Below, piece after piece: positions 1-8,455 of a DNA stretch of 64,000 nt; positions within the stretch are counted from its first letter, which is position 1; the number at the start of each line of letters is the position of its first letter. Source of the DNA: DATIRA01 sp963766505 (lineage in GTDB: Bacteria > Pseudomonadota > Gammaproteobacteria > Steroidobacterales > Steroidobacteraceae). The DNA lies in NCBI GenBank assembly GCA_963766505.1, contig CAVYAL010000005.1, positions 496,001-560,000 of the forward strand, in the 5' to 3' direction. The translations under genes were made by a program, and so were the position numbers. The notes below the pieces were generated by a model. It made no database searches. It saw only the letters and a program-made list of their open reading frames with translations, and was not told the origin of the DNA.

Positions 1-1
1 G

Positions 2-796
2 GAGGTGCCCGCGGAGCCGCTCTACCTGAGCTCGCAGCAAATAGACGAGGCCACCGTCGGAGCGATGCTGGCGAACGGCACGATCGAGCTGCGGGAGACC
101 TGTGCTCCGGGCGTCTTCAATGTCGTGGTCGAGGCGGGCGGGCGCAGTGTCAACGCAGTGTTCGAAGCCGCCTCGGACGAAGTCATCCGCCGAGAGCTCG
201 CTGCGTATCGACTCGACCGGCTGCTCGGTCTCGGACTCGTCCCCGCGACGGTGCAGCGTGAGCACGCGGGACAGACCGGGATCCTGCAGGGTCGGCCCGC
301 CCAGTGGATCAGCGAACAGGACCGGCAGAACGCGCGCAACGGCACGGCCGCGGGGCTGGTCTGCCAGACGATCACTGCAACCCCGCAGTCCGAGCCCGCG
401 CGGCGGCCCCGGCCGAGCGACGGCAAGCCACCCCGGATTCCGACCGGCGGCTGGTGTGACGTGGGCGCCGAGTACCAGCTGGCGTATGCGTTCGATGCAC
501 TGATCGACAACAAGGGTCGCGGCTTCGACGGCTACCTGTACGACGCGGACACCGCCACGTTGTTCCTGAGCGGCCATGCGGCCGCGTTCTCTACTTCGAA
601 GGAAGTACTGAAACCACTCGAGCCCCAGCTCGCGAAGACTGGCGCGCAGATGCAGAAACGCCTGCGCGGGCTGACCGAAGGCAGCGTGTCCGAGGCCGTT
701 GGGGATCTGCTCGATAAGCGCGAGATCAGGGCCCTGCTCGAGCGTCGTGACCGTGTGCTCGCCCTCGCGGGCGGCGGTGCATCGAGCAGCCGCTGA
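2..796 (+). CDS. Kinase-fold-like protein with degenerate catalytic loop, 5' truncated by window edge
   Basis: The frame is open to the left edge, so the N-terminus is probably missing; a GTG at 5 is possible but has no spaced ribosome binding site. Counting from that GTG, residues 60-85 (RRELAAYRLDRLLGLGLVP) resemble the N-lobe segment of PI3/4-kinase-like and Fam20-like bacterial kinases. Around residue 165 the stretch FDALIDNKGRGFDGYLYD sits where those proteins carry N-x-D-R-x-x-x-N. Here the catalytic Asp and metal-binding Asn are not recognisable, and the following Asp-led motif reads SGHAAAF. I therefore infer a catalytically weak or inactive kinase relative. The gene ends 4 bases before the convergent NTT-like gene. 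Family assignment is by eye and uncertain. Confidence 0.5.
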   Translation, partial: EVPAEPLYLSSQQIDEATVGAMLANGTIELRETCAPGVFNVVVEAGGRSVNAVFEAASDEVIRRELAAYRLDRLLGLGLVPATVQREHAGQTGILQGRPAQWISEQDRQNARNGTAAGLVCQTITATPQSEPARRPRPSDGKPPRIPTGGWCDVGAEYQLAYAFDALIDNKGRGFDGYLYDADTATLFLSGHAAAFSTSKEVLKPLEPQLAKTGAQMQKRLRGLTEGSVSEAVGDLLDKREIRALLERRDRVLALAGGGASSSR

Positions 797-800
797 ATTC

Positions 801-2465
801 TCAGGACTGCCGTATCACGCGGCCCTTGAGCACAAAAGTGCTTTGGGCCTCGAGACCGTCTACGTCGCTCGCAATTACGGTGATCGTGACTTCCTCGTAA
901 TGACCCTCCGGGGGCTGCCCGGTGAACCGCCGGGTGTTCGGGTCGAATCGCAGCCAGTTCGGCAACGGTCGTCCGTCCGCCAGCCGCGCCGTCAGCTGCA
1001 GCACGTCGCCGGGATCGGCGTCGTGGAAGGCATCCTCGGCCACGACGTAATCAAAACTGCGCCCCGGGACGTAGGCGAGGTCCGGGATCGGTTGCCCGGC
1101 TTCCGGCGCGACATTGATGACGTTCTCCCTGGCCTTGCGACCGAATTCGCGCCCGATCTGCACGGCCAGCGCGATCCAGCCGAGTGCGAGCACCAGGTTG
1201 AGCAAGGCGAACTGCTGAGCGCCCCAGCTGAGCCAGTGCAGCCCCGCGAAGACGACCCCGGCCTGGATCAGGTCCCCGAACCGCCAGAAGAAAGTGTCTA
1301 TCGCAGTCTTGCCGTCGTACTTGGAGTCGCGATCCACAGGCAGGAAGAGTGCGTGGCGCGTCGTGTTCATCAACGAATAGTCGATACTGTTCTCGGCGAT
1401 CTTGACCAGTCTGAGGAGCGTGAATACCGGCACGAAGCCGACCAGCAGCGGCGAGATCGCGAGCAGCCCGTAACCGATCGCGACGATCAGCGGATGAATC
1501 AGCAGCGCGCCGCGCACGCCGACCGCGGGGTGCCGGTAGAGCCGGGAGACCAGGAACAGCTGGATACCGAGGCCGACCAGCGTCACCCAGAACTGGAAGT
1601 CGCCGTAGAAGGCCGTGATCAGGTCGCTCTCGTGCAGCGCACCACCGCTCTCGGCGACGCGCCGCTCCGCATCGGTCTGCACGAAGTCCGCGAGGATGAA
1701 CTCGCCGGTCGTGTTGATCCAGTTGAGCAAAACCACCAGCAGCGCGATCAGCAGCAGGTAGCGATCCCGCAGCACGAGGCCGATGCCGCCCATCAGTCGT
1801 GGCACCGGCTTGCCGTGCTCGGCTGCGACGGCCTTCGAGCCGGCCGGCACCGACTGGCGCTCGGGCTTCGCGAGCAGCAGCGTCGCCGTGAGCACCAGCG
1901 TCGAGAGCAGCATCAGTCCGACCGGCGAAAGGGAAGCAACGGCAAGCTGCGCGGTCTTGGCGCCGGCCAGCGCACCGAGATTCGCACCCATCATGATCAC
2001 CGGGAACAGCCGTTGTCCGCTCTTGATGTTGTAGCTGTCGGCCGCGAACGCCCAGAACTGCGCGATCATCATCACGCCGAAGATGCTCACCCAGACGAAG
2101 AACACGAACGCGATCGAGACCCCGGCCCAGGCGAGCAGGCTGAAGAGCAGCATGTTGGAGGCGAAGAACAGCGTCACGGCATGCAGCAGCTGCGCGCCGT
2201 CCAGGCGGCGCCGTACCGCACCGTAGGCCGGCACCACCAGCATCAGCACCAGCGCAATGACCGCGACGGCGTAGGCACGAACCTCGGCCGAGAAGTTCGT
2301 GAGCATGAAGGCCTCGCGCAGCGCCTTCACGATCATGTAGCAGAACAGCAGCAGGAAGCCGTGCAGGAAATAAAGCTGCACGCTCCGGCCTTCCCCGGGC
2401 CGGACCCGCGTGAACAGTGTCAGCAACCGCTCGAAAGGCGACAGCCCGGCGTGATCGGTCAGCAA
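801..2465 (-). CDS. NTT/Tlc-type (NTP/NDP exchange-like) membrane carrier fused to a C-terminal cadherin-like domain
   Basis: A 554-residue protein. Residues 1-450 hold about ten to twelve hydrophobic segments. The stretch NSIDYSLMNTTRHALFLPVD followed by KYDGKTAIDTFFWR is typical of bacterial relatives of the ADP/ATP translocase (NTT) family, which belong to the MFS clan. Transport of nucleotides is not certain for these free-living homologues. The last 100 residues are soluble and look like a dystroglycan/cadherin-type Ig fold (GRSFDYVV, AFHDADPGD, LPNWLRFDPNTRRFTG). The start is a TTG at 2463-2465, supported by AAGGA nine bases upstream; no ATG lies nearby. It lies 49 bases downstream of the CadC-type regulator on the same strand, so the two may be co-transcribed. 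Confidence 0.75.
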   Translation of the reverse strand: MLTDHAGLSPFERLLTLFTRVRPGEGRSVQLYFLHGFLLLFCYMIVKALREAFMLTNFSAEVRAYAVAVIALVLMLVVPAYGAVRRRLDGAQLLHAVTLFFASNMLLFSLLAWAGVSIAFVFFVWVSIFGVMMIAQFWAFAADSYNIKSGQRLFPVIMMGANLGALAGAKTAQLAVASLSPVGLMLLSTLVLTATLLLAKPERQSVPAGSKAVAAEHGKPVPRLMGGIGLVLRDRYLLLIALLVVLLNWINTTGEFILADFVQTDAERRVAESGGALHESDLITAFYGDFQFWVTLVGLGIQLFLVSRLYRHPAVGVRGALLIHPLIVAIGYGLLAISPLLVGFVPVFTLLRLVKIAENSIDYSLMNTTRHALFLPVDRDSKYDGKTAIDTFFWRFGDLIQAGVVFAGLHWLSWGAQQFALLNLVLALGWIALAVQIGREFGRKARENVINVAPEAGQPIPDLAYVPGRSFDYVVAEDAFHDADPGDVLQLTARLADGRPLPNWLRFDPNTRRFTGQPPEGHYEEVTITVIASDVDGLEAQSTFVLKGRVIRQS

Positions 2466-2514
2466 GCGCGCAGGTCCTTGTCGTTCAACTCTGCTCTCAG
2501 CCGCGGATACTACC

Positions 2515-4857
2515 CTAGCCGATCGGAACGCCCTTCAGCGCCGGGTCCGGCACAGCCAGCGAGCGGGGATAACCGAGCTCTATGGCCCGCTTGATCTGAC
2601 TCGCGGCCTGGTCGCGATGGCCCTGCTGCGCAGCGGTGAGCGCGGCGAAGTAGCGCACATAAGGCCGCTCCGGACCGAGCTCGATCGCGCGCTGCGTGTA
2701 GCGCTGCGACCGCTCGGCATCACCCAGGCGGCTGTAGTACCAGGCGAGCAACGCCCAGGTGTCAGCATCGGTATCGTTGACGGCAAGCGTCTGCTCCGCC
2801 AGGGCCGTCGCTCGGCGGTAGTTTTCCAGGGCCTGCTCGCGTTGCTGCGGGATGTACCAGAGGGCATCGGCACGGCTGCCCCAGAGCTCAAAGTTCTGCG
2901 GCGCGGCCTCGATCGCCTTGCCGTACATGGCGACGGCCTCGTCCATCCGGTTCAGGTAGTAGTACATTGTCCCGAGGTTCGAGTACGCCGCGTGGCCTGG
3001 CTCGATCTCGACGGACCGTTCGAACGCTTTGGCCGCCGCCTCGAGATTGCCCGAGAGCATCAGCGCGGCGCCGAGATTGTTGAAACCAGAGGCATTTCCC
3101 GGCGTCAGTGCAGTCAGGCGCCGATAGGCGTCGACCGCCTCCTCGTTCCGACCGAAGCGGAACAGGTACGTCCCGAGGCTGTTGTAGGTCATCCAGTAGC
3201 CCGGCTCGACGAGGATGGACTCACGCAGCGCCGCCTCTGCCTCGTCCAGGCGATTCTGTCCCTCGAGCGCGCGGCCGAGCCCGATGTGATAGTCCGCGTT
3301 GCGGGGCGCGCGCGCGAGCAGCGAGCGGAAGAGCTCTTCCGCCTGCCCGTACCGGCCGCTCATGACGTATAGCGTGCCAAGCGCCTGCTCGGTTTCCTCG
3401 AGGCTCGCGTCCGACTCCAGGGCCGCCCGGCAGGCCGCTTCCGCGCGCTGGACGTCCTCCGGCGCCTGCGTTCGGGTGTAACGGGTGACGTAGACTTCGC
3501 ACAGGCCGGCATGCGCGCGCGCGAAGGCGGGATCCGCCTCGAGCGCACGCCTGAACAATGCCTCCGCGGACTCCAGGCTGCTCATCGCCCCGCCCTTGCG
3601 CAGGTCCGCGCGGCCCGCGAGATAGAAGTCGTACGCGCGGGGATCCGTCGTCGGGGCACGCTTCAGGCGCATTGAATCCTCGGGCGTGAGCACGACGCGC
3701 AGCTGTCGGGCGATGGTTCCCGATATGTCCTGCTGAATCCCGATCAGGTCCTGCCAGGGTCGGTCGTAGCTCTCCGTCCAGACGTGGAAACCCGTACTCG
3801 CATCGATCAGCTGCGCCGTGACCCGCACGCGATCACCTTCGCGCCGGACGCTGCCCTCGAGCACGTACCGGACGCCGAGTTCCTCGCCGATCGCACGCAC
3901 ATCCAGGCCCTTCTTTCCGACCGCGAAGGCCGACCTTCGCGCCGCCACGCGCAGACCCGGCATCTTCGCGAGATCGCTGGACAGCTCCTCGCTCAGGCCG
4001 TCTCCCAGGTAGCCGGCCTCCCCGCCCGGACTCAGGTCGTCGAGCGGCAGCACCGCGATCGAGTTCGGGCTGGGCTCCAGCCGGACGGACTCGCCGGCGT
4101 CGGGCACGGCCTGCCGTATGGTATTCCACCACGCATAGCCGGTGACGCCGGCCATCAGCGTCACGCCCAGCAGCACGACCGGCGCCACGGCCCGCCTCGC
4201 CCTCGGCATGTGCAGCCTGCCGAGGCCGCCCTCGTCCAACACGATCCCGCCGGGCGTGATGTCGTAGTTCCAGGCAACGACCAGCACGATCGGCAACCCG
4301 AGCACGGCCAGGATCGTCAGCGCAGTCATCCACCATTGCGGCAGGTGCAGCGGTTCGAAGGTCACCTCGGCCACCTGCAGCACGATCCACATGCCCACCA
4401 GGTAAGCGCCAACGACCTTCAGCACCTGGCGCCGCTTCAATTCGACCAGCAGGGATTCCAGCCGCGATCCGAGCGGCCTGCGACCGGCCTTCGCGGCACC
4501 GGCAGCCTCGGCCGGCACCTTCTCATCGGATGGCTCGCACGGCTCGCCCAGTGCGTAGCCGCGCTTGGGTACCGCCAGGATGTAACGGGCATTGCGCGCC
4601 TCGTCACCGAGCGCGTCGCGGAGCGCGCGCAGCGTAGCGGCGAGCTCCTGGTCCGCTGCCGCGCGATCCGGCCAGATCCGTGCCTTGAGCGTCTCGCGGT
4701 CTACCGCCTCGCCGCCGGAGTCGGCAAGTGCCAGCAGAAGCGCCAGTTGCTCACGCGACAACGCACGGCTTTGGCCGCCTCCCTCGACCGTGCGCCGATC
4801 GGGATCAACCAGCCAGTCCCCAAGCCTGAAGCGGGTCTTCCGCTCGCCTTCAGTCAC
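2515..4857 (-). CDS. CadC-type membrane regulator: winged-helix, TolB-like and TPR domains
   Basis: A 780-residue one-component regulator. Residues 1-105 form an OmpR/CadC-type winged-helix DNA-binding domain (ends ILAVPKRGYALGEP). About three hydrophobic segments follow near 148-170, 175-200 and 222-246. Residues about 266-400 match the TolB-N-like region often found in these regulators (SIAVLPLDDLSP, YLGDGLSEEL, RYVLEGSVRREGDRVRVTAQ). TPR repeats fill the rest to the C-terminus. The DNA-binding head would be cytoplasmic, and the TolB/TPR part is probably periplasmic or membrane-proximal. The start is GTG at 4855-4857 with AGGGG eight bases upstream. Such proteins often regulate the adjacent transporter; its signal is unknown. 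Confidence 0.85.
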   Translation of the reverse strand: MTEGERKTRFRLGDWLVDPDRRTVEGGGQSRALSREQLALLLALADSGGEAVDRETLKARIWPDRAAADQELAATLRALRDALGDEARNARYILAVPKRGYALGEPCEPSDEKVPAEAAGAAKAGRRPLGSRLESLLVELKRRQVLKVVGAYLVGMWIVLQVAEVTFEPLHLPQWWMTALTILAVLGLPIVLVVAWNYDITPGGIVLDEGGLGRLHMPRARRAVAPVVLLGVTLMAGVTGYAWWNTIRQAVPDAGESVRLEPSPNSIAVLPLDDLSPGGEAGYLGDGLSEELSSDLAKMPGLRVAARRSAFAVGKKGLDVRAIGEELGVRYVLEGSVRREGDRVRVTAQLIDASTGFHVWTESYDRPWQDLIGIQQDISGTIARQLRVVLTPEDSMRLKRAPTTDPRAYDFYLAGRADLRKGGAMSSLESAEALFRRALEADPAFARAHAGLCEVYVTRYTRTQAPEDVQRAEAACRAALESDASLEETEQALGTLYVMSGRYGQAEELFRSLLARAPRNADYHIGLGRALEGQNRLDEAEAALRESILVEPGYWMTYNSLGTYLFRFGRNEEAVDAYRRLTALTPGNASGFNNLGAALMLSGNLEAAAKAFERSVEIEPGHAAYSNLGTMYYYLNRMDEAVAMYGKAIEAAPQNFELWGSRADALWYIPQQREQALENYRRATALAEQTLAVNDTDADTWALLAWYYSRLGDAERSQRYTQRAIELGPERPYVRYFAALTAAQQGHRDQAASQIKRAIELGYPRSLAVPDPALKGVPIG

Positions 4858-5011
4858 TGACCGACCCCTGCGTCGATGTCGCCCGAATCAGCATAGCAGA
4901 CCGCGCAACAGACCCCGAAAACGAGGCCTGAAAGCGCAACCTGGGCCACATCGCGCTGCGATCTTGCGGGACCATAAAGGCCGGCCGGTTGATTCCGGGA
5001 GCCGCGCTGCG

Positions 5012-6184
5012 TCAGGCCGACACCCCGCGCAGTGCCCGGTCGAGGTCCTCGATCAGGTCATCGACGTCCTCCAGCCCGATCGACAACCGGACCGTGCCGG
5101 GACCGATGTCTGTCCAGCGCTGCTGCTCCGCGGAAAAACCGCGCGGCTGCTGCATCGACGGTGCGAGCACCAGCGACTCGGTCGAACCGAGGCTCGCCGC
5201 GATAGCGAACAACTCGAGACTCTCGGCAAAGCGATCACCGGCTTCGAGGCCGGCCGCCAGGTCGAACGTGACGATCGTGCCGGGGCGGTCCATCTGCCGT
5301 GCCGCAAGCGGGTGCCCAGGGTCCCCAGCGAGCCCGGGATAGCGGACCCGCTCGACCGCAGCGTGCCCGGACAGGAACTCCGCCACACGCAGCGCGTTCT
5401 CGCACTGCCGTTCCCAGCGAACGTAGTAGGTCTTCATGCCACGGAGCAGCAGGAAGGCCGCGTGCGGATCGAGCGTCGGGCCCAGCAGCGTCGCATCCTC
5501 GCGCATCGGATCGATCAGCTCCCGGCGCGCAATCACGGCTCCGCCCATGACGTCGCCGTGACCGGATGCGTACTTGGTGAGACTGTGGGCGTAGATGTCC
5601 ACGTCGTAATCGCCGTGGTTGTGCAGGCCGGCGAGCGTGTTATCGAGCAGCGTCATCGCTCCGTTCGCACGCGCCAGGCCCGTGATCCGCCCGAGATCGG
5701 CGACCTTCAGCACAGGATTGGTCGGGGACTCAAACGCGACGAGACGGGTCGGTGTCTGCTGCAGCACGCGCTCGAGGCCCGCGACGTCATCGATTGCAAG
5801 CATCGTGCTCGTCACGCCGAAGCGCCCGAGCAGGCGCCTGATCAGCGCCCGGGTCGGCCCATACAACTCCGCGAAATAGACCACGTGGTCGCCTGCGCGG
5901 AGCGTCGCGACCAGCGCCGCCGCGATCGCGGCGACGCCAGAGCCAGTGAGCAGGCACTCGTCCCTCCCCTGCAGCTCCGCCAGCAGCAGCTCCAGCTGCC
6001 GCAAGGTCGGATTGGACTTGCGGGAGTAGTAGTAGCCGTCGCGCTTGCCTGCCCAGAATCTGTGCGTCTCCCCGACGTCGTCGAACGTGAACTTGACGGA
6101 CTGGTAGATCGGAGCGACCAGCGGCCGGTTGTCTGTCGCAAGCCGGGCCTCGGGAGGATGCGTGACACGGCTGGGCTTTCTCAT
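5012..6184 (-). CDS. Trans-sulfuration PLP enzyme (cystathionine gamma-synthase/lyase family)
   Basis: 390 residues, the usual family length. PLP-binding landmarks are visible: YYYSRKSNPT at 51-60, TGSGVAAI at 80-87, the cofactor-ring Asp181 in LLDNT, and the Schiff-base Lys204 in YAHSLTKYASGHGD. The family makes or cleaves cystathionine, or eliminates gamma-substituents of homoserine esters and methionine; the sequence alone does not show which reaction is carried out. It starts at ATG 6182-6184, just 10 bases after the omega-amidase stop, in one strand-consistent run with the aminotransferase at 7053-8198. The neighbours favour a role in methionine or cysteine metabolism. Confidence 0.85.
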   Translation of the reverse strand: MRKPSRVTHPPEARLATDNRPLVAPIYQSVKFTFDDVGETHRFWAGKRDGYYYSRKSNPTLRQLELLLAELQGRDECLLTGSGVAAIAAALVATLRAGDHVVYFAELYGPTRALIRRLLGRFGVTSTMLAIDDVAGLERVLQQTPTRLVAFESPTNPVLKVADLGRITGLARANGAMTLLDNTLAGLHNHGDYDVDIYAHSLTKYASGHGDVMGGAVIARRELIDPMREDATLLGPTLDPHAAFLLLRGMKTYYVRWERQCENALRVAEFLSGHAAVERVRYPGLAGDPGHPLAARQMDRPGTIVTFDLAAGLEAGDRFAESLELFAIAASLGSTESLVLAPSMQQPRGFSAEQQRWTDIGPGTVRLSIGLEDVDDLIEDLDRALRGVSA

Positions 6185-6194
6185 GCGAGGCCTT

Positions 6195-6971
6195 TCAACG
6201 CAGCTCGAAACCGTCTGCGTCGAGATGGGCCGGGAAGCTCTCGCGGTAGGCCTCCAGCAGGGCCCGGTCGAGCACTACCGTCTCCACCGAGTCGCCGCCG
6301 TGCTCGTTGTTGAGCGGATTGCCGAGGAAATCGAGCGCCACACTGTCGCCGGAGTAGTTGATGCCGTTGCCGTCGCTGCCGACGCGGTTGACGCCGAGAA
6401 CGTAGCTCAGGTTCTCGATCGCCCGAGCCCGCAGCAGCGACTGCCACGCGCTGCGTCGCCGCCCGGGCCAGTTCGCGACGTACAGCAGCAGGTCGTAGTC
6501 GCCGCGGTTCCGGCTCCACACCGGGAAGCGCAGGTCGTAGCAGACCATCGGGCAGATCCGCCATCCCTTGTACTCGACGATCAGCCGACGCGAGCCGGCC
6601 GAGTAGTGCTCGTGCTCTGCCGCCATCCTGAACAGGTGGCGCTTGTCATAATGGTGGATCGTCCCGTCCGGTGAAGCCCAGACCAGGCGGTTGTAGTAGC
6701 GGCCGTCCTCGCGGACGATCAGGCTGCCGGTGATCGCGCAGGCCAGCGCCACGGCCTCCTCGCGCAGCCACCCGACGGTCGGCCCGTCCATTTCCTCGGC
6801 CAGGGCCGGCGCATCCATGCTGAAGCCAGTCGTGAACATCTCCGGCAGGACGATCAGGTCGGTGTGACCGAACAGGCCCCGGAAGTGCCCTGCCAGCATG
6901 CCTCGGTTCCTGGCCGGCTCCTGCCACGCTATTTCCGGCTGCACCAGCGTGACGCGCAAGTGTGAATTCAT
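6195..6971 (-). CDS. yafV: Omega-amidase (YafV/Nit2-type nitrilase)
   Basis: 258 residues of the carbon-nitrogen hydrolase superfamily with the full Glu-Lys-Cys triad: Glu44 in VLPEMFTTGF, Lys110 in HHYDKRHLF and Cys144 in PMVCYDLRFP. The motif FTTGFS and the YDKRHLF context match the YafV/Nit2 omega-amidases, which deamidate alpha-ketoglutaramate and alpha-ketosuccinamate. Those products arise when glutamine is the amino donor for a transaminase. The gene next upstream in the run is such a transaminase, so I infer that the two drive keto-acid transamination, for example methionine regeneration from its keto acid. Cytoplasmic, no signal peptide. Confidence 0.88.
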   Translation of the reverse strand: MNSHLRVTLVQPEIAWQEPARNRGMLAGHFRGLFGHTDLIVLPEMFTTGFSMDAPALAEEMDGPTVGWLREEAVALACAITGSLIVREDGRYYNRLVWASPDGTIHHYDKRHLFRMAAEHEHYSAGSRRLIVEYKGWRICPMVCYDLRFPVWSRNRGDYDLLLYVANWPGRRRSAWQSLLRARAIENLSYVLGVNRVGSDGNGINYSGDSVALDFLGNPLNNEHGGDSVETVVLDRALLEAYRESFPAHLDADGFELR

Positions 6972-7052
6972 CGGTGTTCGTGCACGGGCCTCGATGCGGG
7001 TCCCGCCCCTGGCTGAATGAACAAGAAAGGGTGCCCGGATGGACGGCCCGGG

Positions 7053-8198
7053 TCAAATGCGGGCAAGGCGCTCAGCCGCAGCCGCGAGCGTGGCATCGTC
7101 CTTGGCGAAGCAGAACCGCAGCAGTCGCCCGCCGTCCGGCCCCCTGGAGAAGACCGAGACCGGAATCGCGGCGACGCCGGACTCCGCCGTCAGCCGCCGT
7201 GCGAACTCGACATCGGGCAAATCACTGATCGCCGAGTAGTCCGCCAGCTGGAAATACGTGCCCGGCGTCGGTCTCAGGCGGAACCGGGTCGGCGACATCA
7301 GCGTGCAGAATCGGTCCCGCCTGGCCTGGTAGAACCCCGGCAGCTCGCGATGGTGCGCCGGACACTCCTCGAGGAAGTCGGCGATCGCCGCCTGCAGCGG
7401 CGTCGCGACGGCGAACTGCACGAACTGGTGCACCTTGCGGAATTCCGCCGAAAGCGCTGCTGGCGCCACGCAGTAGCCCACCTTCCAGCCGGTGGCGTGG
7501 TAGGTCTTGCCGAACGAGGAAACGACGAAGCTGCGAGCGGCGAGTTCGCGATGGCCGAGCAGGCTGCGGTGCGGCTGTCCGTCGAAGACCATGTGCTCAT
7601 AGACCTCGTCCGACAGCACGAGCGCGCCGCTGCCCGCCAGCAGCGCTGCCAGCGTCTCGAGGTCGCCGGGCCCGAATACGGCCCCGCTGGGGTTGTGCGG
7701 AGAGTTCACGACGACGAGCCGCGTGCGAGGTGACAGCGCATCGCCGACGCGGTCCCAGTCCACCGCGAATGAGGGCCGCTGCAGCGGCACCCGGACAACC
7801 CGACCGCCCGCGAGCTGCACTGCCGGCTCGTAGGAGTCGTAGGCGGGCTCGAGCAGGATCACCTCGTCGCCGGCGCGCACGACCGCCTGAATGGCCGAGA
7901 AAAGCGCCTCTGTCGCGCCGGAAGTGACCGTGACCTCGTCCTCGGCCGAAACCGTGACGCCATAGAGTTCCTCGACCTTCGCGGCAATCGCAGCACGCAA
8001 CGCGGGCCAGCCGGTCATCGGCGCGTACTGGTTCGCACCGCGCCGCAGGTGTTCCGAGGCCAGCTCGACGAGTCGCGGCGGCGGATCGAAGTCGGGAAAG
8101 CCCTGCGAGAGATTGATCGCGCCGTGCTCGGCGGCGAGGCGCGACATCACCGTGAAGATGGTGGTGCCGACGTCGGGGAGCTTGCTGTCGAACCGCAT
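7053..8198 (-). CDS. Methionine/glutamine (KAT/YbdL-type) class I aminotransferase
   Basis: 381 residues, fold type I. The substrate-loop motif NLSQGFPDFDPP at 29-40, VTSGATEALF at 91-100, SPHNPSG near 166-172, SDEVYEHMVFDG with Asp197 and Tyr200, and the PLP lysine Lys231 in SSFGKTYHATGWK are all intact. The pattern matches the YbdL and glutamine transaminase K group, which uses methionine, aromatic amino acids or glutamine. It is the first gene of a three-gene run with the omega-amidase and the trans-sulfuration enzyme; the gap to the amidase is 81 bases. Expected role: reversible conversion of 2-keto-4-methylthiobutyrate and methionine. Substrate specificity is inferred. Confidence 0.86.
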   Translation of the reverse strand: MRFDSKLPDVGTTIFTVMSRLAAEHGAINLSQGFPDFDPPPRLVELASEHLRRGANQYAPMTGWPALRAAIAAKVEELYGVTVSAEDEVTVTSGATEALFSAIQAVVRAGDEVILLEPAYDSYEPAVQLAGGRVVRVPLQRPSFAVDWDRVGDALSPRTRLVVVNSPHNPSGAVFGPGDLETLAALLAGSGALVLSDEVYEHMVFDGQPHRSLLGHRELAARSFVVSSFGKTYHATGWKVGYCVAPAALSAEFRKVHQFVQFAVATPLQAAIADFLEECPAHHRELPGFYQARRDRFCTLMSPTRFRLRPTPGTYFQLADYSAISDLPDVEFARRLTAESGVAAIPVSVFSRGPDGGRLLRFCFAKDDATLAAAAERLARI

Positions 8199-8232
8199 CC
8201 GGCGTGCCGATCAGGGATTCGTTGCTCGGTCG

Positions 8233-8261
8233 GTGGGTGCCGGCTTATGGCCGGCACCCAC
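8233..8261. repeat. Perfect 12-bp inverted repeat
   Basis: The arms 8233-8244 and 8250-8261 are perfectly complementary (GTGGGTGCCGGC), with a 5-base loop TTATG. There is no U-tract on either side, so it is not a clear intrinsic terminator. It lies between the start of the aminotransferase gene and the end of the glucokinase gene and resembles the short palindromic extragenic elements common in GC-rich gammaproteobacteria. Confidence 0.7.
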
Positions 8262-8302
8262 GCCCCTCGCGTCGCAGGATGCTGCTACGAACGCAGCCGG
8301 AA

Positions 8303-8411
8303 GGTCTGGATCCGGGCGATTCCTGGAAACCGTCGCGCCGCAGGGATGCGGCGCGCGAGCCCACAGGGATGTGCTCGTGGCGTGTTTCCGGGAATCGCCC
8401 GGATCCAGACC
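8303..8411. repeat. Composite structured element: 28-bp outer inverted repeat enclosing two GGGA-loop hairpins
   Basis: The outer arms 8303-8330 and 8384-8411 match in 27 of 28 positions; the one difference leaves a G-U pair on one strand. Inside are two small hairpins. The first has a perfect 9-bp stem, 8334-8342 with 8347-8355. The second spans 8356-8377 and has a 2-base bulge. Both have the loop GGGA followed by T. This would fold as a three-way or four-way RNA/DNA structure. It looks like a REP/BIME-like or regulatory element in an untranslated spacer. No open frame explains it. Confidence 0.75.
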
Positions 8412-8455
8412 GACGGCACACCTCGGCGTTACCGGCGATGGTCGATTGGGCGCGC

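Noticed and set aside
699..2594. Long plus-strand open frame opposite the NTT-type carrier
   Set aside because: It is antisense to a clear membrane protein and has a composition rich in Arg, Gln, His and Glu, as expected from the reverse complement of a GC-rich gene.
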